Shown here one piece after another: positions 46,748 to 57,121 of a stretch of DNA of 64,000 bases. Numbering within the stretch: the first letter of the stretch is position 1; each line of letters starts with the position of its first letter. Source of the stretch: Byssochlamys sp. IMV 00236. Its lineage: Eukaryota; Ascomycota; Eurotiomycetes; Eurotiales; Thermoascaceae. The stretch covers positions 616,244 through 680,243 of the forward strand of contig MSJH02000792.1 in assembly GCA_001931875.2 (NCBI GenBank), read 5' to 3'. Below the pieces are notes generated by a model. That model was not told the DNA's origin. It made no database searches and worked only from the letters and a program-made list of their open reading frames with translations. The position numbers and the translations under genes are program-made.

Positions 46748-49700
46748 CAGCGCAAAGAATATCTTGACCCATGTCAGGTGCACCTAGCTAAATACTGCAT
46801 TAGCCAATAGCATGCTCCGTAACATGCTGGTTGTGATATAAGCGCCTGAGCTTATTGCAAGCACATGGATAGCAATGTTTCATAACTATGTACCTGATCA
46901 CAATGGAAATTATCATGTTCAATTTGTTTCGGATGAAACGCGCTCTCTCAACGAAAATAGGCTAGGTTTGCTACGAAGGTGTCATATAGCCCTGAACCTT
47001 GAGAGACAGACTGTATACACAGTGGATAAATGCTCAAAAATTGAATGCGATTGATGAACGGCACTTTTTCTCTCCTGTGGCAAAGACAGCGACCTATATT
47101 CTGACGTGGTCCCAGAGGAAACAAGAATATTGTTGCTATTGGTCAAAGAGCATAACTCTTTTTTTCTCCCGCAGCTTGGGACATTCAAATCCGTATATTG
47201 ATGTGCAAATATAGTATCTGGATACTCCAAGTGACCATGGCGATTGGAGAAAGAACGCTTTTGCAATGCCCCAATTGAAATTTCCGAGACCATGGCAGAA
47301 AGGGATTGTCAAAGAATTGGTGCGCAGGCGCCAATAATACGTTGTTCCCTTGACCCGAGATCCCTGTATGCCACTCCTGACTTCGGGCAAGGCCGACACG
47401 TAAGTAGTATGAGTTAGGTCTCTAAACCGGTGACATATGGTTTCAGGTTGCCTGCAAGTGACAGGGCGATTCTGGCGTGAGGCAGAAATGCCTATCCAGT
47501 CTAGAGCAGCGCTGAATGCATTTTTTGTATGCAAGTCATTATTGTTGTTGCCTACCTATGATCGTGTTCTTTTATGAAAGCAGGTAGGCTACGACTCCCG
47601 GAATCCTTGGCCGCAAACCGGAGCATATGAGCCGGTTGGTCCGCCTCGTATTGCTTTCAACTGGTTGCCGTAGCGCAATTGCTAAGTATAATAGCTCTCT
47701 GGGACCGGTGCCTAAAGGATGGAGAGTCATTTAATAAGTAGAGAGGCTGATCTCCGGTGCCTAATAGTCAGTCTCTTTTAAGCGTCAGTTCAGTTCTAAC
47801 TCCAGGCCACAAGCGGGTAGGTTCTGTACAAACCAACGGGCTCCACTTAAAGCTAGCTGCAAAAGCACGAACAATAATAGGCGACTGCATCGGCCTTTAA
47901 AAGGCGGTAGGGTAGATAAACCCCTAATGCTTATGACAGACCGTCTGGACAGCTGGCGGACGCGAGGCAATAATGCGGTGAATGAGGGCCTATTGCAAGA
48001 AGAGGCGGCGGAGATAACCAAATCCGCGTTGTCTTTGGGCGATGGTCTCGTAATATATGACGTTGCCTCGCCGGATCGCCATTAGTTCTCAGTTCTCCTT
48101 GGAAACCTTCTCGTAAGGACTGACAATCGTCTACCGATAATCAGAATGACTAGTATAGCCTGGGCGTAGAAGGAATTGGGCCGTATTCACGCGCGTATCG
48201 TACACCTGCTGTGTACACCGACGCAAGACCGACAGTACTGGTAACCGCAAATAAGGTGGTCATCCTCGGGCTATAGGCATTGCTGTGGTTCTCCTGTCAG
48301 TAACAATATACTTCTTCGCTTATATCGTGTCTTGTTCATACCGGTCTCGTTCCAATGGTCTCTTAAGCATCCACGCAAGGCTGGCACTGACAATAAGATA
48401 CTGAGAAGTCTTGGAAACGGATGAGTGGGACAAGTGGAATGTATATGCGCATTGATCTTGATGAAAAGCGAGGTATAAAACACAGAAAATATACATGAAC
48501 GGTACAAAGGAAGCCACCGGCCGAGCGCAGTGCAAATGATTCTATATCGTCCATTCGCCCCAGGGACTCTGATCCCAGTCAATCATGCTGACCATCTGGA
48601 AGGACTGGTAATCCGAAGCTGAATATAGCACACGAATCTCACGAATTTATCTTATGCTGACAGGTGACAGTGTGCGATCAGAAGGACAATATCTGTACAG
48701 GAACATATGGTTAGACAACCAGGCTTACTCTAGAACAAATGGGGTGTCAAACTCGAATAGGGTTAGATGAGTGTTGCAGAAGACATCACTCAATTGAGAA
48801 CAGCCACTTTTGAGATTGAACCTCTTATAAGATCTGTGAGGCTAGGGCTCTATGCAACAGCCTACTACTACCGATGGCTGCATGTGACTCTCTTAGTAGA
48901 AGTGGTAGCTACGCAGGGGCCCCCACTATGGGCTGAGTAAAGAAGGAGATAGACAGTCAGTTATAGTTAATTTAAATCTGCTATGTTGGTCATGAAGCTA
49001 TATAACATCCGGATAGGAGACATTATTTCCGTGCACCTGGTTCTCATATAAAGCTGGGTAATGTGCACCGGGTGGCTGGGAGTCAAAGACGCGGTTCAGT
49101 TAGCGAGCGGGATGATTCCATACACATGGTACTGGGAATGAATTACCCCGCCCTTCAGGATAAATGAGCTTAAAGGATTATTGAATAGTTAACCAATACT
49201 ACTGCTGCTGAATAAAAAAAAGTTATTGCAGAGTTATTAGCGATACAATACATATATTTGTAAATGGAAGTCGACTGTAAATGAAATACCCGATCGAATT
49301 TTTGCAGAAGCTTCTTATTACATACCATACCTAACGGGTAATTTAAATGTCATATCCGAACAAAGACACTCCCTTAGATAACAATTTTCGGTCGCAATGG
49401 TCCGCCTTGCCACAAGGCAGCTAGCCATGTCTCTACCATAGATGAAGCTACTCTAAGGGCTGGCACATATAACTACGTCCTGGCGTCCCAGAATTCATTT
49501 TGAAGCATTAAGTCTGCACGTTAAGAGGAAATTCCATTCTCTTCGGTAAGTCCAAGAAGTCCAAGCCCTCTGCACTCACTTTTCGGCTCCTTCGGTTCTT
49601 CTTGTCTGTCCTGCGATTTTACAGCCCGAAGTCGGCAATGAGACCAATATGCTTACAGCGCTTCCCCCACCTGCGTCATATACTCTTATTTGGCCATATA

Positions 49701-49806
49701 TGTTTCCTTGCTAGCTCATTTCTGGACTTCTACCTTCTCAGTTGCGTATTGATCAATCACTGACGCGTAATCAGTGGCCAGTTTGGATGATGCAGTTACA
49801 CTGGAA

Positions 49807-52383
49807 ATGAATGATTCTATCAAACGAGCGCATCAAAAACAATTCTTAAGAAATCATCACAGATTCAGCAGTCCGTTTTCTGCGGGAGCTGAGTCAAACG
49901 CTGGAAAACAACCTATCCAGTAAGATCTGTCATATGTGTGCTCTGACCAGAGATCTCTCTGTACTTTGTTCTGACGATTGGTACAGGCGATCATTCAGTA
50001 GCTCTCTATCCAAAGATGGCCAATCCAGTGTTTCCTCGATCAGTAACTATCATGATGGTGTCCTCAGTCCAGCGGTCCCATTAGGGCGATCGAGATCTGC
50101 ATACGCCTCACCAGACGCGCCTCATTTGCAGGATCTTGATCTGCATGGAAGGAGTAGAAATCCTGCGGAACGCTCTTTCACCGCAAAGAAAGATCACAAT
50201 TCGCGATCGCCTATTTCTAAGGCTAGAGTCCGGAGCGCATACGAGCGCCGGAAGAGGACAGCTACGTCTGAAGAACGTGGAAACGTAGGAAGCCCAGTGA
50301 GGATACGAAGGACAGTCTCTACCAAGGATCAGCCACGGAAACCGCAAGAATCGGGTAAATATGACCCCTACATGCGAGCGCGCAAAAATATCTCTTTCAA
50401 GAGGAATCCAAGCAAGCCTGACGATGAAAACTAGGGATGGCTATAAATCCTTTAGACATGGATGATACCGGAGCTGTCTTGGCGGAAAACTGGCACGATG
50501 CTGCAACAAATGCAGTTTCCGCGAAAGGACTGGATCGCTCCGGTAACACTCAGGCTGAGCATCATAATGTGGCCAAGAAATCTGAGCGAAGATTGTCAAA
50601 TAGCTCAGCCAGTGGTATGTTTCTCCAACCGGAAACACACCCCATCACAGAGGATCAGTTGGTCAACGAGGTCCGCGGGATATATGCGGGATTGGTAATG
50701 GTTGAAAAGAAGTGCATGGAGATCGATAAACGGCAGTCTCAATCACGGGATGCACTTGACGATCGTCAATGGCAAGCATTGATTGCTTTGCACCGCACAC
50801 TCCTGCATGAGCATCATGATTTCTTCTTAGCTTCCCAGCATCCCTCCGCAAGTCTGGGTCTGCGAAGATTAGCCGAGAGATATGCTATGCCAGCGCGCAT
50901 GTGGCGCTATGGGATTCACTCATTTTTGGAGTTACTGCGACACGGGCTTCCTGATTCATTGGAACATATGCTGACCTTCATTTATATGGCATATTCTATG
51001 ATGACACTCCTCCTCGAAAGTGTGCCAGCCTTCCAGGATACCTGGATAGAATGCCTCGGTGATCTAGCAAGATATCGAATGGCTGTGGAAGAAGTAGACA
51101 TGCGGGATCGAGAAGTCTGGTCTGGTGTGGCACGGTATTGGTACAATAAAGCTGCTGATAAGAATCCGGACGTGGGAAGGATACAACATCACCTCGCTGT
51201 GCTGGCGCGGCCAAATATCATCCAGCAGCTCTTTTACTACACGAAATCGCTAGTCAGCGTCCAGCCATTTCCTAGTGCTAAGGAGAGTATATTGCTGCTC
51301 TTCAACCCGCTTCTGGATCGTTCGAGGCCTGTCAGCGAGCGCTATCCAGCAGCCATTACTGCATTCGTCAGTGTTCATGCCACACTGTTTGTCAACGGCT
51401 CGATCCAGCAGTTTATCGAATTATCAGACAAGTTCCTACGCTTACTTGACAATTACATAGCCCGGAGCGGGACACTTTTCCGCGAGCATGGCGTACACGT
51501 GGTGTGCTCCAATTATGCGGCTATCCTAGAGTATGGTCAGAAGGATGCCATCATTCCAATTGAGTTTTCCCCTGAAAGGACGCAGCATCTGGATCAGCAG
51601 GAAGTATACCAGTCGGTCCGAGAATTCTGGAAAGCCTCAAACCATACAATGCCACGTGAGGCTCCTACCCTTCTCCGGGAAACTGCCTCAACAAAAGCAG
51701 ACAGCGCATTCTCCAGTTCAGAAGAAATTCTCGCCCATGCATCTTATCTATCGTTTTCAACGTTAGCGGTCATTCTTCAGCGTCTAGGTGACAAGAACGT
51801 GCTTCCAAGTGTCCACGTCTCACTAGCATTTTTATGGTGTTTTGCATTGAATCCCAGGGCCATGCTTCATATCCAGCAATACGTGCCTTGGGTACGTATT
51901 GCTAGCTTCCTCAATACATTAATTCGCTCCGATATCGACATGGAAAGAGTTGAGCACGAAGAATTCCCGCATCCTGAGCCTGGAATAGCTGCACAGTTAC
52001 CTGAAGACTTCCTTATCCGTGGTCAAATGTGGAGCCAACTGTACCATCCAAAAGGCTTCTTTAGCAGCTGTACCGGTGAAGATGAGGAACGTTCAATTGA
52101 ATTCCCATCGATTATCGTTCCGCGAACGCATCGGTGCTTGTGGTTAGGAATGCGCATCGCGTCGGTAAGTGCTATGGCTTATCTATTCTACGTTCTCACT
52201 AACCCATATGGCTTTAAGCTCGAGTGCTGGATTACATATAATCGTGAAACGAGGACCTTTGCGGCGACAGCATTCGCTTTCGACCTCGAGAACACAATGA
52301 GACAACCGAATATGATTGATCGGAAATCGAAAACTTTATCACCAGATCCGAAAGACAGGGATACGAAGATGACGGATGTGTAG
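49807..52383 (+). CDS. Est1-type DNA/RNA-binding-domain protein
   Basis: Three exons: 49807-49919, 49987-50354 and 50435-52383; 810 codons including stop (809 aa). The second intron (GTAAAT...CTGACGATGAAAACTAG) joins two frames that otherwise look like separate ORFs split by a TAG at 50432-50434; phase 1 is restored exactly. Residues 1 to about 220 are Ser/Arg/Lys-rich and likely disordered. About 271-451 hold the Est1 helical region: RQWQALIALHRTLLHEHHDF, SLGLRRLAERYAMPARMWRY, GIHSFLELLRHGLPDSLEH, then VARYWYNKAADKNPDVGRIQ and HHLAVLARPNIIQQLFYYTK, as in Est1/EBS1/SMG7 proteins. A hydrophobic helix lies near the C-terminus (about 725-750). Established for the family: telomerase recruitment or nonsense-mediated decay. 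This shorter, lineage-variable version lacks a visible PIN domain, and its role is unknown. The start at 49807 is inferred from the first intron's phase. Confidence 0.82.
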
Positions 52384-52827
52384 TTGCTCAATGAGTAGTC
52401 ATTCATATGCCCTTGATGACTAGGACAGCTCTATCAACCATGAAAGCGTCAGATAGAGGTACTGTATGTGTATGCTCCCGATATTCTCATCGTGCCTCAA
52501 AATTGCCTAACTTCAACGCAGAACATCTAGTTTGTCACAGCTAGAACTATACGCCTCGACTATCTATGTAAGGAGTCATGGTCTGATCAATTTACCCTGC
52601 ATACGTTTTGGGATGTGACAGTTAACCATCAGATCGAACTCTTCTGAAACATATCGAACAGACATAGCACTGGACCTCTATCCTTTTTTTGTTTTCTTAA
52701 CTACGCACCACTCAATATTTAAAAGCATGAAAGACGCGCATCCAACGGATCAAGAGAAACTGTGATAAATGAATAATCGTAGTAGAGCTTAAAATGCAGA
52801 TATTTATAACGTGACACATCACGCCCC
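52384..52827. other. shared 3' region of convergent Est1-type and HeLo-UBC genes
   Basis: 444 bp between two stop codons. T run at 52684-52690. No gene or terminator structure seen. Confidence 0.5.
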
Positions 52828-54861
52828 CTATTCATCGAGAAGAAAAGGAAGATCCGCCGAAGGACTTATTTGCTCCTTGCAATTCTGAAAGCCAGCACCA
52901 ACAAAGGCTGCATCTTCCTCAAAATATAGACAATCCCGGTATGCTTTGGTGGCTAGATCTTCTTCTATCTGCAGCCTCCATTCCAAGAATTCTTTCATGA
53001 GCCTGCTCAGGTCTTGCGATGCACGGGTCAAAAGTCGCTTTATTGGTTGAGATCCGCGTTTGAGTTCAGCGAGCAAGACATGGACAAGGTCCGTCCTTGT
53101 CGACAAGGGACATAAGCGGGCTGCAGCATGTCTTGCAAACTCTTCTCCACCGAGAACATCAATGAATCGGGAGTTTCTGATATGGTGGACTTCTTTTAGC
53201 ATGCCACTCACCGAGTAAGCGGAGGTTCTTTCTGGAAGCGCTGATAATCCTGCATCTGTGAGATACTCCTCAAGTTGCGAACATGCTTCTGCCGTTTGGA
53301 GCAAGAAGTTTTCGAGGCGCATGGCCTCGTCGGATTTCTGTTCGATGTTGTATTTAGGGTTGGAGAACAGGTATTCGGCTGTCAGACTAGCATACATGCT
53401 AGTCCATTGTCTAGCTGTCCGGTCGAAGCTTATGCGGTCACTTTTGAGCTGTCGTAGAATATCCTTTTCTACAACGTGCATTGGATCTTGAGATGGCTTT
53501 TTCAAGAGCTTCCAAATTGATACAATCCATAGCAGCAAGGTCTGGTCCGCGCACCAGGGACGATTCTGTGTAATAAGATCCAAGAGGCCAGGAACTGCCT
53601 CACCCGAAGTCTTCGAAATATTGGGATGGTATATTGCTGTTTCGAATTTCCATTGCGGTGGTTCCATTGGATATGTTCTAGGAATTTTGATTCGAATATA
53701 GAATATGCCGCCCTCGTATGGAGAGTTCACTGGGCCCTCAACCACAGCTCTCCATTCGTATATATTATCTCCGATTGGCGCCATGGTGCATCCTCGATTC
53801 ACATCGAGTGGGTTTATCGAAGAAAAGTTAAGCAGAAACCTTAGCTCGAGTCTCATCCTGCGTTCTAGACCGATACTTTGACGGTATGGCCGTAGATTTG
53901 CTAAGATGGTCTCGCAGTGCTTCGTATCTTCTTTCCGGATATGTGAGATGAGATTACCGCAACCAATCCACAGTTCCCTGGAAGTTTCGTGTCTTCCACT
54001 TGAGAGGAATGGATTTAACTCAAGAGTATCCACCAGATATGTGTCAATGTATTCGTTGGTGTAATCTGAGCTGATCAAAGAGGGGTTGACAGTTGATAAG
54101 AAACTTCCTATGCCTTCCAAACCCTCTTCGTTGTAGATAGCCATGTAAGGCGAAATCGTAGCTCCATTATCCCCATCAGTCGGCCCATCATGAAAGGGTG
54201 AACTGCCTGTCTCGTCTTCAAGAGCAGAGCACCGCTGGGTGGCAGAGTGGGTATCGTTCCTTTGATATACCACCGATATAGACTCGGAGATGTATTGATC
54301 CGAACAAGAGCTTATTTCCTCGTGAATAGGCTTTCTATGTTCCAATTTATAACGCATCTTTGAGAGACTCTCGAATCTGTCGTTCAAAAGCGTCATATCA
54401 TTTATCAGAGCACGGAACTTCTCTCTGTCACGTACGACCCAACGAATCCGATGCGGAAGAGTGTTTGTCCTGCGGCCTAGACGTCCGTATGTCATAGACA
54501 GCATGCGGTCAGTGCCTTTTGACCGCTTATCACCGGATAGATCAAGTCTTTTTAGACTATATTGTTCCATGATCGAGGCGCCATCCGCAATCAGCCGCTC
54601 CATTCTTGTGAAAATTGTCTTGACAGATGGGTCTGCCTGCAAAGCACGTATCATTTTCGCTTCTTTCTTGGGCCGCTGATAGTTGTTGTATACTTGCACC
54701 CATTGCATAAATCTGCCACGTTCAAGTTCGAAAAGATCTTGGATGGTTTTGTAATCCTCATCTCTGTTTCCAGCGTCGGAGACATAGTTTAAGAGGTCAA
54801 TGATAGTTGAAACAAATCCTGCGAGGCCGACGATACTTAATGTGAGACCCGCAGGATCCAT
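52828..54861 (-). CDS. HeLo domain fused to an E2-like (UBC) domain without catalytic Cys
   Basis: Single exon, 677 aa from the ATG at 54861 (upstream in-frame TTG ignored because MDPAGLTLSIVGLAGF is the usual HeLo beginning). Residues 1 to about 170 match the HeLo/prion-inhibition family: hydrophobic helix SIVGLAGFVSTIIDLLNYV, DEDYKTIQDLFELERGRFMQ, and HRIRWVVRDREKFRALINDM. Residues about 175-330 are a linker. Residues about 335-495 are a ubiquitin-conjugating fold: EWRAVVEGPVNSPYEGGIF, FYIRIKIPRTYPMEPPQWKF, IYHPNI (HPN at 412-414) and FDRTARQWTSMYA. Where E2s have the active-site Cys after HPN, this protein reads SGEAVPGLLDLI, with Leu or Gly at that site; the nearest Cys (437) is past the conserved Trp. 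The C-terminal 180 residues are helical and unrecognised. HeLo domains act in fungal incompatibility and cell death at membranes; a catalytically dead E2 could bind ubiquitin or an E3. The combined role is inference. Confidence 0.85.
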   Translation of the reverse strand: MDPAGLTLSIVGLAGFVSTIIDLLNYVSDAGNRDEDYKTIQDLFELERGRFMQWVQVYNNYQRPKKEAKMIRALQADPSVKTIFTRMERLIADGASIMEQYSLKRLDLSGDKRSKGTDRMLSMTYGRLGRRTNTLPHRIRWVVRDREKFRALINDMTLLNDRFESLSKMRYKLEHRKPIHEEISSCSDQYISESISVVYQRNDTHSATQRCSALEDETGSSPFHDGPTDGDNGATISPYMAIYNEEGLEGIGSFLSTVNPSLISSDYTNEYIDTYLVDTLELNPFLSSGRHETSRELWIGCGNLISHIRKEDTKHCETILANLRPYRQSIGLERRMRLELRFLLNFSSINPLDVNRGCTMAPIGDNIYEWRAVVEGPVNSPYEGGIFYIRIKIPRTYPMEPPQWKFETAIYHPNISKTSGEAVPGLLDLITQNRPWCADQTLLLWIVSIWKLLKKPSQDPMHVVEKDILRQLKSDRISFDRTARQWTSMYASLTAEYLFSNPKYNIEQKSDEAMRLENFLLQTAEACSQLEEYLTDAGLSALPERTSAYSVSGMLKEVHHIRNSRFIDVLGGEEFARHAAARLCPLSTRTDLVHVLLAELKRGSQPIKRLLTRASQDLSRLMKEFLEWRLQIEEDLATKAYRDCLYFEEDAAFVGAGFQNCKEQISPSADLPFLLDE

Positions 54862-56069
54862 TGCCACACAACAAAAAAATCCAAGTACAGTATTCAGTAA
54901 TTCACACAATATAGAATCTCTGAAGGCGACTGTCGTGATAAAATGAAGTGACTTGACCGATACACCGAAACGACCTGTGCGCTGACCGCAAGGCCATGAA
55001 CCACCTCAACATGGTGCACAGCCCCTCGCATCAGCCTTGTATGTTGGTGAGGCATGTCCAGCGCATCGTTTCGCTTTCTCGGCGATATGGTCTAATCGTT
55101 TGGATTCATTGGTGGATGAACTTGCGGCACAGTCGAATTAATATAGACCGGGCGCTAAGCACAACACCGCGCTTTATGAAGTTCCAGTAGGAATATATTG
55201 TATATTGAAAAGCGAAAAGAATCTGTAGAGCCTTTCGATTTTGTATACGATCGTTAGGTTCTCCCATAGTATGTCAGGTGAAGTGCGATTATCTCGAGTC
55301 TGGCCATGTGAGAGTGCAGATGTTAGTAGATATATGAACCCTCGCGTAAAAAGGTCTAAACTAGGTACTTAGCTTTCGCAGAATTATTCCTGGATGTCGA
55401 TTTGGATCAATCTGATTCTGACTTGATCTTCAGTGTTTGGTGATCAGTATGGCATGCCCACTTTGTCCCATCCACAAACCGTGCAAGTGTCCGACCCTGA
55501 AGAATCATCACTGATAAGCTCGAATTTCAAGACGGCTAGTTAAAATTGGGCTTGTTCGATTCCTGTCGATAATCGAAATGAATACTTTGGACTTCATTCA
55601 TAGTTCGAGTATCCACACGCTCAGTTTTATCCACTCTCGCCAGATCGGGAATGGTTTACGGACAGGAAGGTCCGTTTTGGGAAAAGCCGTTGCACTCTAA
55701 AGCGAGTCAGGACTATAACATTATCATTGCTAAGGGATAGCGAATGCTGTTGCTTCAGACCTAGATCCACACAGTCAATGTCGGCAGGATGATAAGTTCG
55801 AGGATAGTTTACGAGAGTGGCTATGCTATCAGGATTCGATTTCAAATGGCAATCCGGGGCTTCAAAAGCCTTCATTTTCGCTCATCTGTACCATGAAGAA
55901 GACAATTTCTGTCGACATTACTCCCGTCAGTTGATCAGCATATGCTCTGGAAGAGATACATTACTTCTCTTGTTGGAAAAAATATTCCCGTACTCAGATC
56001 TGCTGTCGTCCGAGCCTCTGTGGCACTCCTCTCTTACACTAAAACGACCACAATAGATATCATCCCAAC
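54862..56069. other. intergenic between divergent HeLo-UBC and RTA1-family genes
   Basis: 1.2 kb containing both promoters. One ATG-initiated minus-strand frame of 82 codons (55627-55875) is listed separately. No repeats of note. Confidence 0.45.
55627..55875 (-). CDS. unrecognised 82-aa ORF
   Basis: ATG-to-TAA frame beginning MKAFEAPDCHLKSNPDSIAT. Ordinary composition, no signal peptide, no family recognised. It sits alone in the promoter region between two genes. The opposite strand is also open here over a similar length, so only one, or neither, is real. Confidence 0.2.
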   Translation of the reverse strand: MKAFEAPDCHLKSNPDSIATLVNYPRTYHPADIDCVDLGLKQQHSLSLSNDNVIVLTRFRVQRLFPKRTFLSVNHSRSGESG

Positions 56070-57121
56070 ATGCCTCAAAAGTTTCGAGAATACGCGTACG
56101 ATCCATCAGCTGGCGCAGCTATTGTCGCCATAGTATGTTTCTGTTTAACAAGCGCCCTTCACACTTGGCAGCTTGTACGCACCCGCAGTTGGTCATTTAT
56201 ACCCCTGACGATAGGAGGATATTGTAAGTAGAAACAAACTCGTCATCCCGAGATTCGGAGCACAGTGACCATAAGTTAACAACGACACCTCCTCTCGCAC
56301 AGTGGAAATAATCGGATACGCCTGTCGACTCGTGGCATCTCACCAGAGTCCCAATTTCACAAGATCCCCCTTCATCGTCGAAACGGTACTTATCCTGGTC
56401 GCTCCCGCTTTTTTCTCCGCCAGTATATACATGCTCCTTGGTCGAATTATACGGATAGTAGACGGAGAGTCCAGATCTATAATTAGTCGGAGATGGTTAA
56501 CAAAGATTTTCGTTCTCGGAGATGTTATCTCATTGTTCCTGCAGGCTATAGGTGAGTAAATTTCTTCGCAAGAGTCTGAAATTAAGGACATTCTAACATA
56601 CAATCCTCTCCAAAACAGGCGGCGTATTAATCACCCAGAAAGACGCCGACAAGATCGACCACGGCAAAAAGATCGTTGATGCCGGCTTGTTCACCCAAAT
56701 TGCCTCCTTTGGCTTTTTCGTCGTCACGGCCACAGCGTTCCACATACGCCTTACACTAAACCCCACCGCAGCATCTCTTACCAAGAACCATCCCTGGCGC
56801 AAACATATCTACACGCTTTACGTCACCAGTATCCTCATCTTGGTTCGATGTATAGTGCGCGTCGTCGAGTATTTGCAAGGAGTGTCGGGTTATATCATGA
56901 CGCATGAGGTCTTCATATATGTTTTTGATTTCCTTTTAATGTTCATCGTCATGGTGATCTTTAATATTATCCATCCCAGCGAGATCTATGCCATTTTGCG
57001 TGGCGGTGGGAAGGTGTCGAAGTATTGCCGGACGAAACAATATGATATTGCGATGTTGGAGCGACGGGAGCTGGAAACGGTGGAAACAGGACAGGTTTGG
57101 GAAGGCAATGCTTTGCGATGA
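56070..57121 (+). CDS. RTA1-family lipid-translocating membrane protein
   Basis: Three exons: 56070-56223, 56303-56551 and 56619-57121; 302 codons including stop (301 aa). Seven hydrophobic segments are visible, starting at GAAIVAIVCFCLTSALHTW and ending at FDFLLMFIVMVIFNIIHP. RTA1 signatures: the GYACRLVAS loop, FSASIYMLLGRIIR, FVLGDVISLFLQAIGGGV, and the conserved end VRVVEYLQGVSGYIMTHEVF then IIHPSE. The fungal-only family includes Rta1, Rsb1 (sphingoid base release) and Pug1 (porphyrin/haem); substrates differ and cannot be assigned here. Plasma or vacuolar membrane is expected. Intron phases 1 and 1 restore GGYLEIIGYACR and QAIGGGVLIT. Confidence 0.92.

Larger units (their letters stand above)
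41187..49806. other. gene-free tract, 8.6 kb
   Basis: The longest stretch without a gene in the window. Open frames are short, and most begin without ATG. I found no transposase, reverse transcriptase, LTR pair or terminal inverted repeat by eye. It appears more AT-rich than the flanking gene blocks. It contains a perfect 11-bp-arm inverted repeat (44084-44110), a 19-bp tandem duplication (45403-45451), TACTCCGTA motifs (43599-43607 and 45679-45687) and one longer ORF (46349-46747). The first 500 bases include the RING gene's 3' UTR. Confidence 0.5.

Noticed and set aside
41187..49806. Transposon or centromere-like explanation for the gene-free tract
   Set aside because: No transposase or reverse transcriptase motif, terminal repeats or large repeated blocks were seen by eye; the evidence is too weak to name an element.
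50437..52383. A separate gene starting at the ATG 50437
   Set aside because: The preceding frame joins it through a good intron in matching phase, so the two are taken as one Est1-type gene.
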